Assembly (NCBI GenBank): GCA_025345505.1
Contig: JANVCC010000020.1
Coordinates: 49,394,401-49,458,400 of the forward strand
DNA length: 64,000 nt
Source of the DNA: Todiramphus chloris collaris
Taxonomy: Eukaryota; Chordata; Aves; Coraciiformes; Alcedinidae
Reading direction: 5' to 3'
The translations under genes and the position numbers were made by a program. The notes beneath the pieces were generated by a model, which saw nothing but the letters and a program-made list of their open reading frames with translations, did no database searches and was not told the origin of the DNA. Each line of letters starts with the position of its first letter. The first letter of the stretch is position 1. Of the stretch, positions 13,501-25,814 are shown one piece after another.

Positions 13501-16500
13501 TAGCAGAAAAATGGCTTTTAACTCATTTTTATAGCACTCTATGGCAGTATCTTCTTAATAGCCTTTTCTCAGACCATAGAAATGCTACTATTAGAGGTAA
13601 GCTGTGGCTGCCGGTATTTCTTAGAAAGAAGGAAGTCTTCTGCAGAGGCTAAGACTCTTCATTAGACAGGACAACTTTATATATTCAAGCAAAAATTTAA
13701 CTTCTGTTTTTTAAGCTATGAGATCTTTTTTTAAAGAGTTATGCAGAAAAGCTTCTTGAAGTTAAACTGTTAGAAGCAGTGAGGGACAAATTAAAATAGC
13801 TTTTGCATGTAGTATGTGCTACCCAAATATGAATCTTCCCCTTTCGCCAAAATGTCAATTAGCTCGAAATACATTCTTAACAGGCACCCTCTCACTCAAA
13901 ATTTAACTTGATTTGTGAAACAAGAAAATCTTTATTTGTGAATACAGCAAACATTTGGAAAACATACCAGTTGTGTGTTGGTATGATTAACACACTACCT
14001 CCTGGTGACTTTGGGAGTAGCCTTGTCATCCATCTCTCAGCTTGAAAGACCAAAAGACAGGGCCAATTAATTTCTCCTGTCACCAAATCTCACTTGTATT
14101 TTGGGGCCAAACTTGCATTTTGTCAGCAGCATCTAGAATCCCAGAGAAGATGTGTCTTCTGTCCCTGCCTTGGTCTGCCCTGTGCTTAAGTGAGACATAC
14201 CTTCTGACCACCAGGCTAATATGTGACACACATGAATAGTTTTAGATACAAGTGCACAGGTGAAGTGGAGCAGAAGGAGCTGAGAGCAGAGGACTGTGGT
14301 GTTGTCAGAAGGCAGCTGATCCCAGCACGTCTCCACTATGCCTGGAGTATGTCCCCATATAAATTCTGGGGTTTTTTTTCCACTAGTTCCTGAGAGGTGA
14401 TAGGTGCAGGACACAGGTGAGAGTTGGCTGTGGCAAGGGTGAGTTGCTGCCTCCTAAAGACATGCGTGAAATGAAGAACTGATGGATTTTTTTTTTTGTT
14501 TGAGAAGTGGTGGCTAGTGGTTTTCTAAACTAACAGACTCAAAAAGTGCTCTTAGCTGTGATTTATCTATTGGTCCATGCTGCAGTCTAGCAGGCTAGAT
14601 TTAAGGGCAGAAATGAGTTTTAGAAGGCTGGCAAAAGGAGCTGTAATTGAGCTTGAGGATTTAAGTATTGCAGAGAGGACAATAAATATTCCTTCTGTTG
14701 AAATTCTATAATGTTTCAAATAGTTTAATTTAGAAAATAAAAACCAAAACACACAACTGCAGCAAGAGGTCCAGTTCTTCATGAAGGCATACCTGTACGC
14801 CATATTCCAAGCATAACATTTTTGCAGTGTAATAAAAGTAGGAATGTGCATGTATAGATGACAACCCTATATCACTTATGACATAAAGGGAAAAAGGCTT
14901 ATCAGTTCCCTTTCTCATACCTCAGAAATACCTAAACATGTGCACATATTCAATGTTCTTACAAAAAAAAAAAAAATCCACCCAGTGTGTTGAAAAATAC
15001 TATGCAAAAATGCTAATTCATATAAAAAGTGTGTATATGAGAACAGAGGGTTATAAAAATACTGTTTGGTAACCTGAACAGGAACACAGCCTAGTCTTAT
15101 TTGGAATGTTCTTTTTCTATGGAGGAATAAACTGGATTTCTCAGATAACTACACTTTTAGTTTTGGTGGAAACCATTCAGAAGTGTACCTTCAAATACCT
15201 TTGCACATAATACACTCTCTTGACAGAAACAAGCAAGGGATATCCTACTGTCAGTTTGCTGCCTAGCCCTATCAGGCCACTGTACATAGTGCCTGCACAA
15301 CAGTGTTTCCTAAAGCTTTTTGGGGAGACCAAATCCCATTGAGCAGGACATGTGAATAAGTTACTCAGGCTGGTACAGCACTGAGGAACACTGATTCACC
15401 CACCAAATGAGAACACATTTCAATCAGCTCTTTCAACCTTGCCTAAGTCAGTGGAGATCTGTTTTCTCTCAAAGCAGCTCAGGAAGGAAAGCAAAAAGAC
15501 TGGTGCTTCTGTGGTGTACCAGAAGTCAGCCATTTCCTATCAGTGATAGCTAGGAACATGTCAGAGCACTTTTGGAGCATCCTGCTAGGGGCTATATAGA
15601 AACTGTACCTCTTGTACCTTTGCAGTTTGGTTTGAACTTGATAGTTCTTCAGTGGTCATGTTTCAAGGTGCTCTGTGAAACTATTTCAACAGATTTTTAT
15701 TCTGTGTTTTGTTGTTTAGTTTTGTTGGTGTTTTTTTTTCCCCACAGATTTTGTGTGTATGCCAGTTTTCTTATTTTATTGCTCCATTTAGTGAAACCCC
15801 TTCCCTTCTGCATGTGTTACCACAGCATTAATAAACTCTGATTCATATTTTACATTACCTGTTAACATAACTGTAACTTTTATATACAGCAATCTGTGAT
15901 GCACCTTTGTAAGATACAATACAAAAAAGAAATAATTATCTATCCATGACCTTTTCTCTACAATCACCATAATATTATTTTTAGATTTACCGTTTGTCAT
16001 TTTTGCAGACTGCATTGCATTTTCTGTTTACTATGAAGTTTTTTCATGCTCACATACATAATGACTGGAATTTTTCATTTGTATGAACAGTCTGGTATTA
16101 AAGCATTTCTAGTACAAAATTAAATGCTCTTACGCTAAATATTGGAGCATGGAGCTGGGCTGAAATGTATACATTCTGCCCTGGTGTAGGAAGATGCTGA
16201 AAAAGTGGGGAGGTCTGAAGTGCAGAGAATTTCCCCATAGAAGAGACAAAGACACAGAGTTGATGCTGACGGCATAGAATGTGGGGACTGGGCTCCTCAC
16301 CTTCCTACTCTACCACATAAGAAAAAAGCCCAACTATTTTCACAAATTAGAGGGAAACAGTTTTGTGCTAGGGAAGCAAACTGTCTCTGTGCCTGTGTCT
16401 CCACTGAGCAAATTTACTGTGTCTTACATTTTTCTACAATAAAGCTCACAGGTTTTTTTAGCAACATTCCGTGCTGAAACAAGATATTAATTACAGCTTG

Positions 16501-17571
16501 CAATATGCATATCAGGTAATACCTATGCACATTTTTTAGATCAGTAATTTCAGGTAAGAGGAGGTTTTCACTGATGAATAGTGGTAAAGAGAGGAAAGAA
16601 GGAAGGAGGCCTACCTCTGAAATGCCCATTTCACAGAATATAGAGCCTTTGTGCAAATACGGTCATGTGTTACCATCTTGCATCCTTTATCTAAAACAGA
16701 TGTCTATCATTTCCATGTAATATTCTGTATTTTTAAATAGATGCAGCCTCCATACTAGGGCCTCGAGATTCACATATCTGACTTCTGTCTGTAAAAAATA
16801 CCCTTTATGAACTAATCCCAAGAAGAAATCGGTACCTACAGCTCAATGGAAATCAGTAAGATACCAAGGAAGATCAGTGCTATGTATGATCAGGCACTTA
16901 TGTTTGAAGCTCTCTTGAAGCAGGGCTGCTTTGTCTTTTCTTGAAGCTGCTCTGTCTTTGTAATGATGAGCTCAGGTTATTGAATTTTTGGTGACTTTAT
17001 CTGAAATGCCAAGCTGAAGTCACGTTTCTGTGTTTCTTCTCTGCTTTCTTTTATGTACTTTTCCTGAACTAGTCTACAAGACAGCTAAACTTCAAATTAA
17101 ATACTTTAAGAATAACTCCTATTATGTTAGTTCTGAATGGTTAGAATTTTACTGATAAACTTGTTACCAAGTAATAATAACTCTAACCATCAATTATGTT
17201 TGTATAATATTAATGACAAGATCCTTTCCTCCACCCTATACTGCTCAGTTAATTCTTGCTATTGCATCATAACTAAAGTATCTGAGTATTTTTGTCAGTA
17301 TTGTGAGGTTTGTAAGGAGAACAGAGAAACAGTTCTTGATTAGGTTTCTTGGAAATCTAGAGTCCATTGTCAGCTTGTCGAAGATTACTTCTAAGATCGT
17401 AGTCTCTTAGGGGAGTGATAAGACTCACTCTGAGCACACTTCCTGTCTTTGACTTTGTCACTGACTTAGCTGTTTGGATAAGGGCCGTTTATTACTAACA
17501 TTGTGTATGTGCAAACTGAGGCTATGCTTATCATTGAATTCTTGGTGTATTACAAGGACCTAAATAATGGT
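10516..17571. other. Intergenic 5' flank, no gene seen
   Basis: About 7 kb of AT-rich sequence. The open frames (up to about 105 codons) have no motif or compositional support. A short perfect inverted repeat at 11,656-11,675 is listed separately. Confidence 0.55.
11656..11675. repeat. Perfect 9-bp inverted repeat
   Basis: CTGTCAACA, a 2-nt spacer (TC), then TGTTGACAG. Each arm carries a CTGTCA/TGACAG core of the kind bound by TALE homeodomain proteins such as MEIS and TGIF. Occupancy cannot be judged from sequence, and one such palindrome in 64 kb can arise by chance. Confidence 0.4.
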
Positions 17572-18087
17572 CCAGAGCTGGAGTACTCAGTCCAGATCTG
17601 GAACCCTCAACACAGGAAAGACATGGACCTGATGGAGCGAGTCCAGAGGAGAAGCACAAAGATGATCAGAGGGTTGAAACGCCTCTGCTACAAGGACAGG
17701 CTGAGGGAGCTGGGGTTGTTCAGCCCAGAGAAGAGAAGGCTTCGGGGAGACCTACTAGAGACCTTCCAGTACCTGAAGGGGGCCTACAGGAAGGCTGGAG
17801 AGGGGCAGTTTGTGAGGGCCTGAAGTGAAAGCACGAGGGGTAATATTAGAGAAGAGTAGATTAGATTAAATATCAGGAAGATGCTCTTTACATTGAGGGT
17901 GGTAGAACAGTGGAATAGGCTCCCCAGGGAGGTGGTTGAGGCCCCATCCCTGGAGATATTCAAGGTGAGGTTGGACAAGGCTCTGAGCGGCATGGTCTAG
18001 TTGAGGGTATCCCTGCTCACTGCAGGGGGGCTGGACTAGATGACCTTCCGAAGTCCCTTCCAGCCTGAGCCATTCTATGATTCTATG
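17572..18087 (+). mobile_element. CR1 LINE, 5'-truncated copy with ORF2 C-terminal remnant
   Basis: This is a non-LTR retrotransposon fragment covering the C-terminal end of ORF2 (downstream of the reverse transcriptase core) and the 3' UTR. In the frame beginning LEYSVQIWNPQ the translation runs through MERVQRRSTKMIRGL and LRELGLFSPEKRRLRGDL, hallmarks of the CR1 ORF2 tail. It meets a TGA at 17,821-17,823 and a TAG at 17,857-17,859, then continues in the same frame with LFTLRVVEQWNRLPREVVEA to a terminal stop at 17,998-18,000. The decay is therefore two nonsense changes with no net frameshift. The 3' end carries GGACTAGATGACCTTC and the terminal tandem octamer ATTCTATGATTCTATG. The copy is dead. 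It lies 8 kb upstream of PLCB1 in the same orientation. Confidence 0.95.
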
Positions 18088-21000
18088 AAATAAGTTAACA
18101 TGTTCTTGGAACTGTAAGAGCAAATAATGCCTATTGTTCTTGGTTATTCTGTCAAATGAATGAAAAAACACGCTTTAATTGGTATTTACATTCAGATTAA
18201 TTTTATAAGCAGATAACTTGATAGGAATATTAATTCAAATCAGTGCATGTGCCAGATATTCCCTATGACTACTGCAAAATTCACTACATTTAGAGAAGTC
18301 AAGAGGTATTCTGTGCTATAGTCTGTGATGTTCACTTTTAGCTTTTTGTTCACAGTTCTGTATCTGCTGTCTGCCCTGAAACATGAGATTTCTTTATAAT
18401 AATTGTTCTTCCTTATTTGAAAGTATATGTTATGATCTTTTATATATTTACAAGACTACTTGGGAAATTGAATGTTGATTCCTAAATTAATCATCAGCTG
18501 TTTCATCAAAACTGTTATATAATCTCATAAAAAGATAATTGCAAGATAATTTATGTTGTTTGCTTTCAAAATAACAATTTATGTTAGTTGCTGTTTGAAC
18601 TCCCATCAAAGCTGATAGAATGATTTCAACCAAAATGTGATTGGGCCCTTTCAGTCTGACCTATTAGTCCTCTTCATTTCTATTTTCCTGGAAAAAGAGG
18701 ACTGTGGGTATTGTGGAGCTTAATATTCGGTACAAAATGAAAAGAGAAAGGGGGGCGAGGTGACCAGCATTTTTTGTGATGATCTTTTACTGCAATGGAA
18801 TAGACAGACATTGGCTGTTTCTTCTTCCTGCTAGCTGTGTTTTGCTTATCAGTACCACGGTGTAGCCTGTGGTCTTCTTTAAAAAAGGCATTTTTTCTTC
18901 TCTGTTTAACCTCCTACCTTTCTCTGACAATGCCTTTGTGCTTCCAACATCTTCCGGTTGGGAGGTTGGTAAATGTTGTTTCTGATTGCTCAGCGGGCAT
19001 CCTGTTAGAGCAGATTGCCTCCCAGCCAGCCAAGTGCTTTACCTGTTAGTGCTTTTCCTTGCCACACAGTGACAGTACCATCAACTGAACCATTCACTGA
19101 ACCTGCACTTCTAGCTTCATAGCTTTTACCTAAATCCTAGACTACTGCAGCTATTACTCTTAGTTCCTGATGAATTGAATTTCAAGAGAATGCACTAAAT
19201 CTTGAAAAAACCTTACTAAAATTATTAATGATTAGGCAGCATAAGAGTTTGGACAGGTTATAATAGTTTTTAGCTTCTTTGGTTCAGCTTGAGCTTTATG
19301 GTCATGGAGGACATTGTCGTCCCAAGTTAGTCTGACTTGGGAAGTTGTGCTTAGGAAGTTAGCAGATTGTAGGAGACTAACTGGTCCTTTCTTCAATTAG
19401 GCATGTTATTAGTGACCAGAGCTTTTTTCAGATTAGCAATATTAAGAACTGAATTAAATTTAAATCAGCTTCTCTGAAATGCATTCTACAAGATATTGTG
19501 ACTCAAAATTTACATCACGACACAATTGCTCCAAGTCTTAGAAATACAGTTTGGAGCAACAGTTTGCAACTACGTACATGGTGGCCTCTTGCTTTGTGAC
19601 TAATGTTTTGTCACTTCTGGAATTTCACCCTTTACTACTGCAAGTTCTGTAAAATAGCCAGAATGGGAATGAGAGTCTGCGATGATTCAGAATATTATAA
19701 GAACATGTCTGAAAAGATAATAGTGAAAAATGTTATTTGATTATGGAAAGATACAAAATTTTTTAAAAGTTGCTTTACTTCAAAATGAGGTATTTTTGAC
19801 TTAATTTGTGAGGACTATAAAAAGACATAATAGCACCTGGAAAATCTAAAAAAACCCCAAAAAACATCAAATTGTCAATGCAACAAACTCAACACTAAAA
19901 TTCTCCTGAACTTTTTCTCATCTGAAAGAATTGTAAAACCGTTTCTATAAATGTTTAATGGAAATGAAGTACACCAGCATGTGTACAGACCCTTAATTTT
20001 TAAGCTATATAAACTAAGCCCTTGTGCTATAGCAGTCTCTGGAAATCCAGGACATGAATATGCTGGGCTTCTTGCCTTTAGGAGCAAGAGTCATGCAGAG
20101 TGACCTGTTCATTTGAGTTTAAGGAAAGAAGATTGAAGCACATCTGAGAACAGAATTCACTTTTTCAGACTCACGATCTCACATTCTTCCTAAAGACAAA
20201 CCATCCTGCCTCCAGCTCTTATGTAAGTTTTTCTAAAATCGTACCAAGCTTGTAACCTAGGCCCGTATCCAGTGTCTTCCATGGGACATGATTCTACTGT
20301 CGTAAAAGGAAATACAGTTGAGGGCTATTTTCCTTTTCCCTAGCAGCAGAATATTGCTCTGTAATAGTGATACAAGTAATAGCTTTGTAGGAATTACAGA
20401 GGGGAATCCAGAAACTACCTCATTATGCTTTCAAAAGATACCATGAGAAGATTTCTGTAATTTTAAGTCACTGCAAGAAAAGCATAAGCTGGTCAGTCTC
20501 CTCTTTGTATGAAGCACAGAGGTGCCATTCATTTGTCAGTGATAGGGTCCAGAGCACGTAATTTCCGTTCTTTGAAAAAGGTTGGTGATTTTCTGAAGGC
20601 AATTTCTGCTTTGCAGCCAATTTAATGTGTTTGTCTTTTAGTTCAACTCATAGCTAAACTTGGATTTATATAAAAGCAGGTGAGATAGAACCAACTAGAA
20701 AGCAGACTAACCTGTTTATACAGCTGAAACAATAGTTAAGAGATAGAATTAAAAAAACCTCAAAACAACAAAAAGGCAAAAAGTGCAGCTGTTACACTGG
20801 TATAAACAAATGCACAGGTTTGAAGTTGGTGCTCCTTTGACAGTTTACATCAGTTGCGATTTTAACAAATCTGCTAGGCCATGAAGTCTTCCAAAGTTAA
20901 CTTCAGCATTCTTAAATGTGTTATATGTTTTATGGGCTAGTTTTAACAATCAAAACTGTATTATGCTATAAACTTAACAGGGAAGCAAGAACACATTATA

Positions 21001-21150
21001 TTATGTAAAAGGGTGAATTGAACACTTTCTAGGGAATGCATCTACTCACTTAATGACTTGTAATTCTCCCTGTGCAAGTATTGCATTAATTTACCATTCT
21101 TCTGGTAGTAGTTTGTTCTTTTTTAACATACAGATTAGTCTTGCTGGGAG
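18088..21150. other. Intergenic 5' flank, no feature seen
   Basis: AT-rich sequence without recognisable exon, RNA gene or transposon. It has minor A-rich runs near 19,848-19,865 and 20,750-20,780. Confidence 0.55.
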
Positions 21151-21660
21151 TGTCAGGGCACCACAATGGACAGCAGTTCCCTGGTGGCCAGGATGCTGAG
21201 GGTCTTGGCTGGGGGGGTGGGGTGCTGGTGCCATGGTGTGGAGAGACAGCAGGGAAGGACCTCACAAGCTGGGCCCCATCTCACCATCCTCAGCAAAAGA
21301 GCAGGGCAGGCTAAGGGGATAGCCCCCAGCCCGGGGCATCAGGTACCTACCTCTGTGGGGCTGGGGCCAGATGTCAGCCAGTGGGTAGGGGTCAGGATCA
21401 GGCCAAACAAGGGGAAGCATGGTCAAACACAGCCCCAGGATGGCAGGGCCGTGGGGATGGGACTGGGATGAGGCCAAGCTAGGGTATCAGTCCATGAGTT
21501 GGGCCTGGCTCAGTGGGCCCATGGCTGGCGAGGGCTGTGTCAGAGCTGGAGCCACACATCCTGAAACATCATTGGGGCAGGGACTGATGGCCCCAGTTAT
21601 AAAAGCATGTGCACAGAGCTCTGCTAATTACCACAGTAATGAATTAATCCTGCTATAACA
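21151..21660 (+). repeat. GC-rich dispersed repeat, copy 2 (possible solo LTR)
   Basis: About 510 bp, strongly G/C-rich against AT-rich flanks, colinear with copy 1 near 1,915-2,135. It begins TGTCAGGGC and ends GCTATAACA, so it has TG…CA termini. Near its right end it has a TATA-box-like TTATAAAAG (about 21,598-21,606). These features would fit a plus-strand solo LTR with a short R/U5. However, I see no convincing target-site duplication, no polyadenylation signal and no polypurine tract, so this is inference. Open frames in it on both strands are composition artefacts. It is 4 kb upstream of the PLCB1 CpG island. Confidence 0.55.
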
Positions 21661-24600
21661 TGAAGAGAGTCATCGTGGAAATCTCAGGTACCAGTGGGTG
21701 AGGAACTCTGTTTGGCAGCATCTTTTGTCCAAACCATCAGGGGTTTTTTCTTCCTCATATAGGGTGTTGTCCGCAGAAATGTGGCACAGAGATCCTTAGG
21801 TGCTAGCTGTGTATCACATCGAGTTATCCACAGTAAAATGTTTCCAGTGAGTGTATCAGTGATTAGGTCATTTCATACACACAAAGACACTATTTGTGTT
21901 ATAATTTCAAACATTATGCATTAATCTTTATTCTCCCAGTTTAAAGACATTTGTAATGCTGATACAAAGGGAAAAAAAAAAAAAATTGTCAGGAAATGGG
22001 CTTTTGGTACAAGTTACCCCTCCTCTTCCAGTTTCTTCTGCAGCAGCTGCTGTTGCCAGGCTTTGTTGCTATGGGTGGTGGTGTATGCCAGAATTTCATA
22101 TTCTCTCTTGAAGAGTCACCTGACTGAGTGGCTGTGTCACATAAGTTATCAGCCTCGCTCATAAAGATAAAGGCTGTAGCTAACTGCTGTGGTTATGTAC
22201 ATATGACCTCTGTTAAATGGATCGAAGGAAATATAAACATACTCCAGTGGCCACTAGCTGTGAGGTTATACAAGTATTAATTTAACAGGTGAATTCTTTT
22301 AGTAAATGTGTGGCTAAAATAATTATGACCTGTCTTGGGACTACTACATTTGGTAGGTTTCATTTCTCAACACAAGGGTCACACACAAAGTGGTTTCACT
22401 ACTCTTTGTAGTACTCATCTCTCATTGGTAAGTTTAGAGTTCTACAGCCTGCATTCTTTGAGAGGTGCTGTTCTCAGAATGACCGACCTTTGATCAGAAA
22501 GATAGGGTCAAATTTTCTGTATTTCTTTTCTGGAGAGTTGTTCCTTAGAACTTAGTGATTCTGCTCTCACTGATAATTAAAGTATCAAAGCCCAATTAAA
22601 AATGCAATTAGTATGATACACTTCTGGTGAAGCTGAGTTTATCTTTAATGTCAAATCCTGCAACCACTGTCGCTTATGCTTAACTCTTAGTATTTTAGGT
22701 GCACCACTGCACTGAAGCATTTTCAAGGCTGAAGCTATTGCTTCTTTTTAAAATGAAGACTTACACCAATAAACCTATCAAAAGTGAGATTTTTCACATA
22801 TATTTCTCTGAAATAAAATTTACTCTTAAATTTGAATGTTAATGCATTTGTCACATCACCTCCTGATACAGTTTTTCAGTATAGCTTTTCCCATCTCTTC
22901 ATTTGACTTGACCAACACCATCTATTATTTAAATCAGCTATTGTTCCTTTCTCCTATTTCTGTACATGTACACATATATGTCTAAAGCATACTTTGTATT
23001 CAGTTTATTCCTCTGGAAGTGAAATAGTGGTACCTAAGCATGTTTTATAAATAATAATATTGTACTTGTATATTGCATTCAAAAAACTTCTATTATTTAC
23101 ACAAGGCAATCCTTTTACTGTCCAGTAAACTACAGAAATGAAAACATCCAGAAATCAGTTTCTGCAGCAATAGAAGACCAGAATGTAACACATCTGATAT
23201 GTACAATTTTGACTTTAAGTATTAGAAACACTAATGGTACCACTTTCCTATGATTTTTTTGAAACTAAAAGGGGCTGATTTAAGAAGAAATAGAAGATAG
23301 GCATAATACTTTAGATATATAGTGAGGCTTACTGCACATTTGGAGGAAGGTGTCTTTTGCCAGACTTGGTCCAATCAACTAATGATAAGATACTCATACT
23401 TTTTCTGGGTGTAGCAAACCTGCTGAGTGTAGTTGGTTTCCAGGTCATTGATCCCATGCTTTGTGGAAAAGAAAGCCTGAATTTAGACATAAGCTGAATT
23501 TAAGTGTTTGCAATATGTACCACATACCAAGAAATGTATTCTTAGCTGGAGCAGATGCTAATTAAGAACTAGTGATAACATATAAGCTAGCTATCTGGGC
23601 TGAAACTAAAATTTCTGCTAGTTTCACTGAGCCCAGGACATCAGCAAAAGCTGAATCATAAGCACTTTCCAGAATTGTTGTTTAAAAGGCAAAGTCATAG
23701 TGCCATTTCCTTTAGTGCTGCTTCTTCCTTTTGATGTCAAATCCATTAGATAGCTGCCATATAAAAGGCATGGCTATTGTCAGACAAATACCATCAGATT
23801 AAAACAGTCCAAAAAGCCACAAAATTGCTCCAAACAATAATTGATATCTGAAATACCAGTTACCAATATTTGAGCCTATACTGATCTATAGGATCATGTT
23901 CAGACCAATGGATTGATGGGAATCTTTGGTATCATCAGGTATTGTGAGGTATTATCATGAATTGTGATTGTTTTTCTGTAACAAAGACTGTAAATAAGGC
24001 CTGGACAAATGAAAATGTATTACAGACTCATTGAGAGAACTGCCACAGTGGTGCCACCAGCCATGGGAGTTTTACATCTTCCAAACAACTGATCTGAGTA
24101 GACTGCTGTGAATACAAGTGCTTAAGGGATCATGGAAAAGTACTGTAGCATCAGTACTCTTTGCTTTTATTTTCTGGGGAATTTTAATATTATTTTACTT
24201 TTATTCTTTTGTATACTACATAGAGGGATGAAAAGTCTGTTGTGAAAATGGTACTGAAAAATATCTCTCCCTTACCCCAGCAGAGAGCAATCCGGTCCTT
24301 ATTGTCAATGTAGTCAAACCCAGAATGTGTTACTGTTTCTTTAAGTCAGGGCTAGTGAAAAGGAATTAAAGGCCAGCAGTGAGAGAGCAGACTTTCATCC
24401 TGACTGATGTGACACCCGCATTTGCACGGAAGGTTGATACTAATAAAAAATAGACCAAATGGATTAACTGGCCTTGATATGTGTAAGCTGCCGGCATGGA
24501 CTATTGTAAAGGAGTGGATTCGGCTCCCACTAAAGGCAATGAAGTTTCTGAGGGAAGGGGAAGAAGTTGGAAGCGGCCCAGAGGAAGAGCTTTAACAACT

Positions 24601-25050
24601 CTGTAACTAACACAGGAAATTGGGATCCCAATATGCCAATTTTTAAATTAAAAAAAATAACATCTCCCCCCTCAAGTTTGTATATATTTTTACCTAGTAA
24701 TTTTTTTTAAATATTCCTCTGAAATGAAATCAGATTTTCCTCAAAGACATTCTTTGTACTTGTCTGCTTTTTCTTTAGTAGAAGTTTGACCTGCTTTCTC
24801 TAAAATGTAAGAGTCAATTGGAAACCTCTACAGAGAAATTAGAAATCTCATGTGCTGTGTCATGTGATGCTTTCTCTGCTATGACTGCACCGGGGCTCTA
24901 ATAGAGGGAAGGTCATTGGTGGAGCATGTGTAACTTTGCTCTTAAAAAATCCACCCTTAAACCCCCTGGATTTAGGATTTTGCTGGGCAAGAGGTACATT
25001 TTGCCATCTTTATGATTTGAGTTTTAGTGTACCTAAACCCGAATTATGGT

Positions 25051-25056
25051 CACGTG
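25051..25056. promoter_or_regulatory. E-box (CACGTG), upstream
   Basis: A perfect palindromic CACGTG, the binding core of USF, MYC/MAX and CLOCK-type bHLH factors. It lies about 760 bp upstream of the likely transcription start of PLCB1. A second identical site follows 245 bp downstream. Use in vivo is unproven. Confidence 0.3.
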
Positions 25057-25295
25057 TCTTTGTTCTGAGGAAACTGCTTCATCTTACTAGACCAAAAAGC
25101 TTTGGGAAAGCATTTCTGTGTTTCTGTCTTTCAATTTAAAGCATGAAGCCTGGATGGAAATTATATGCTCCACTCTCTTTTAATGAAGAGTCTTTCCTCT
25201 TTTGTCATTCCATTCATTACTTTGCAGGCTAAGCATTGTCCTTCCACTTGGCTTTGACATATTTCCTAAAATTGCACTCCCCTCTTCTGAAGCTT

Positions 25296-25301
25296 CACGT
25301 G
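25296..25301. promoter_or_regulatory. E-box (CACGTG), proximal
   Basis: The second perfect CACGTG, in the context TTCACGTGGGTGAG. It is just outside the left edge of the CpG island and about 520 bp upstream of the likely start of transcription. Two such sites this close is more than expected for a hexamer, but the evidence remains weak. Confidence 0.3.
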
Positions 25302-25715
25302 GGTGAGACACGGCTCCTTGACCACATCTCTCCACAGGACAAGCAACAGACACTCACCTTTGCACCCTGAGGAGTAGGCCTCAGCCTCGGGTGGGGGCCC
25401 GGGGAAAGTGAGGGCCCCGGGAGGAAGACTTCCGGACAAGCTGCTCCTGCCCAGCTCGGCGGCGGGGGGCTCGGCCGGGGGTCTCCTCCCGGAACGGAAC
25501 CCGAGGCCCGGTGCTCACGGCCCCGCGGCGCCCCCTGCCCGACCCCGTGGCGGATGCCGCGCCAGCCGCCGCCGCCAGGTGGCGCCGCCATGCCGCGGGC
25601 GCGGCGCGCTGACCTCGGCGCGGGGGAACTTCGGGGGCCGAGCCTGGCGGGGAAGGAGGAGCGGCGGGCGGGAGGGGAGCGGAGCGGGTAGCGTCGTTCG
25701 CTCCGTGCCCCTGCT

Positions 25716-25749
25716 TGCGTGCGCGCGTGTGTGTGTGTGTGAGAGAGAG
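25716..25749 (+). repeat. GC/GT alternating tract plus GA microsatellite
   Basis: Twenty-six bases (25,716-25,741) alternate strictly between pyrimidine and purine: a GC-type stretch followed by a run of GT. A short GAGAGAGAG follows directly. Alternating GC/GT is the classic Z-DNA-prone pattern, and GT runs vary in length between individuals. The tract sits 35-70 bp upstream of the TATA-like box, inside the CpG island. Confidence 0.85.
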
Positions 25750-25783
25750 CGGGCGGGCGTGTGCGTGCGTGGCGAGCCGACTG

Positions 25784-25789
25784 TATATA
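25784..25789 (+). promoter_or_regulatory. PLCB1: TATA-like box of PLCB1
   Basis: TATATA in the context CTGTATATAGAGG, the only AT-rich hexamer in this part of the GC-rich island. It lies about 30 bp downstream of a GC box (25,751-25,756). A start of transcription about 25-30 bp further on, near 25,815, would give a 5' UTR of about 215 bp. This start is inferred from spacing only. CpG-island promoters are often TATA-less with dispersed starts, so transcription may begin elsewhere. Confidence 0.45.
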
Positions 25790-25814
25790 GAGGATGTGCC
25801 GCTGCATGGCTCGC

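Larger units (their letters stand above)
21661..25379. other. Proximal 5' flank of PLCB1
   Basis: No exon is recognised. Two canonical E-boxes (CACGTG) lie near the right end and are listed separately. The stretch 24,330-24,560 is richer in CpG and less AT-biased than its surroundings, and ends in a purine-rich run. It could be a distal regulatory element, but this is only a compositional impression. Confidence 0.5.

Noticed and set aside
21166-21658. Open frames of 71-101 codons in the GC-rich block at 21.2-21.7 kb
   Set aside because: They overlap on both strands, are low in complexity and fall in a dispersed repeat with a diverged second copy, so there is no sign of coding constraint.
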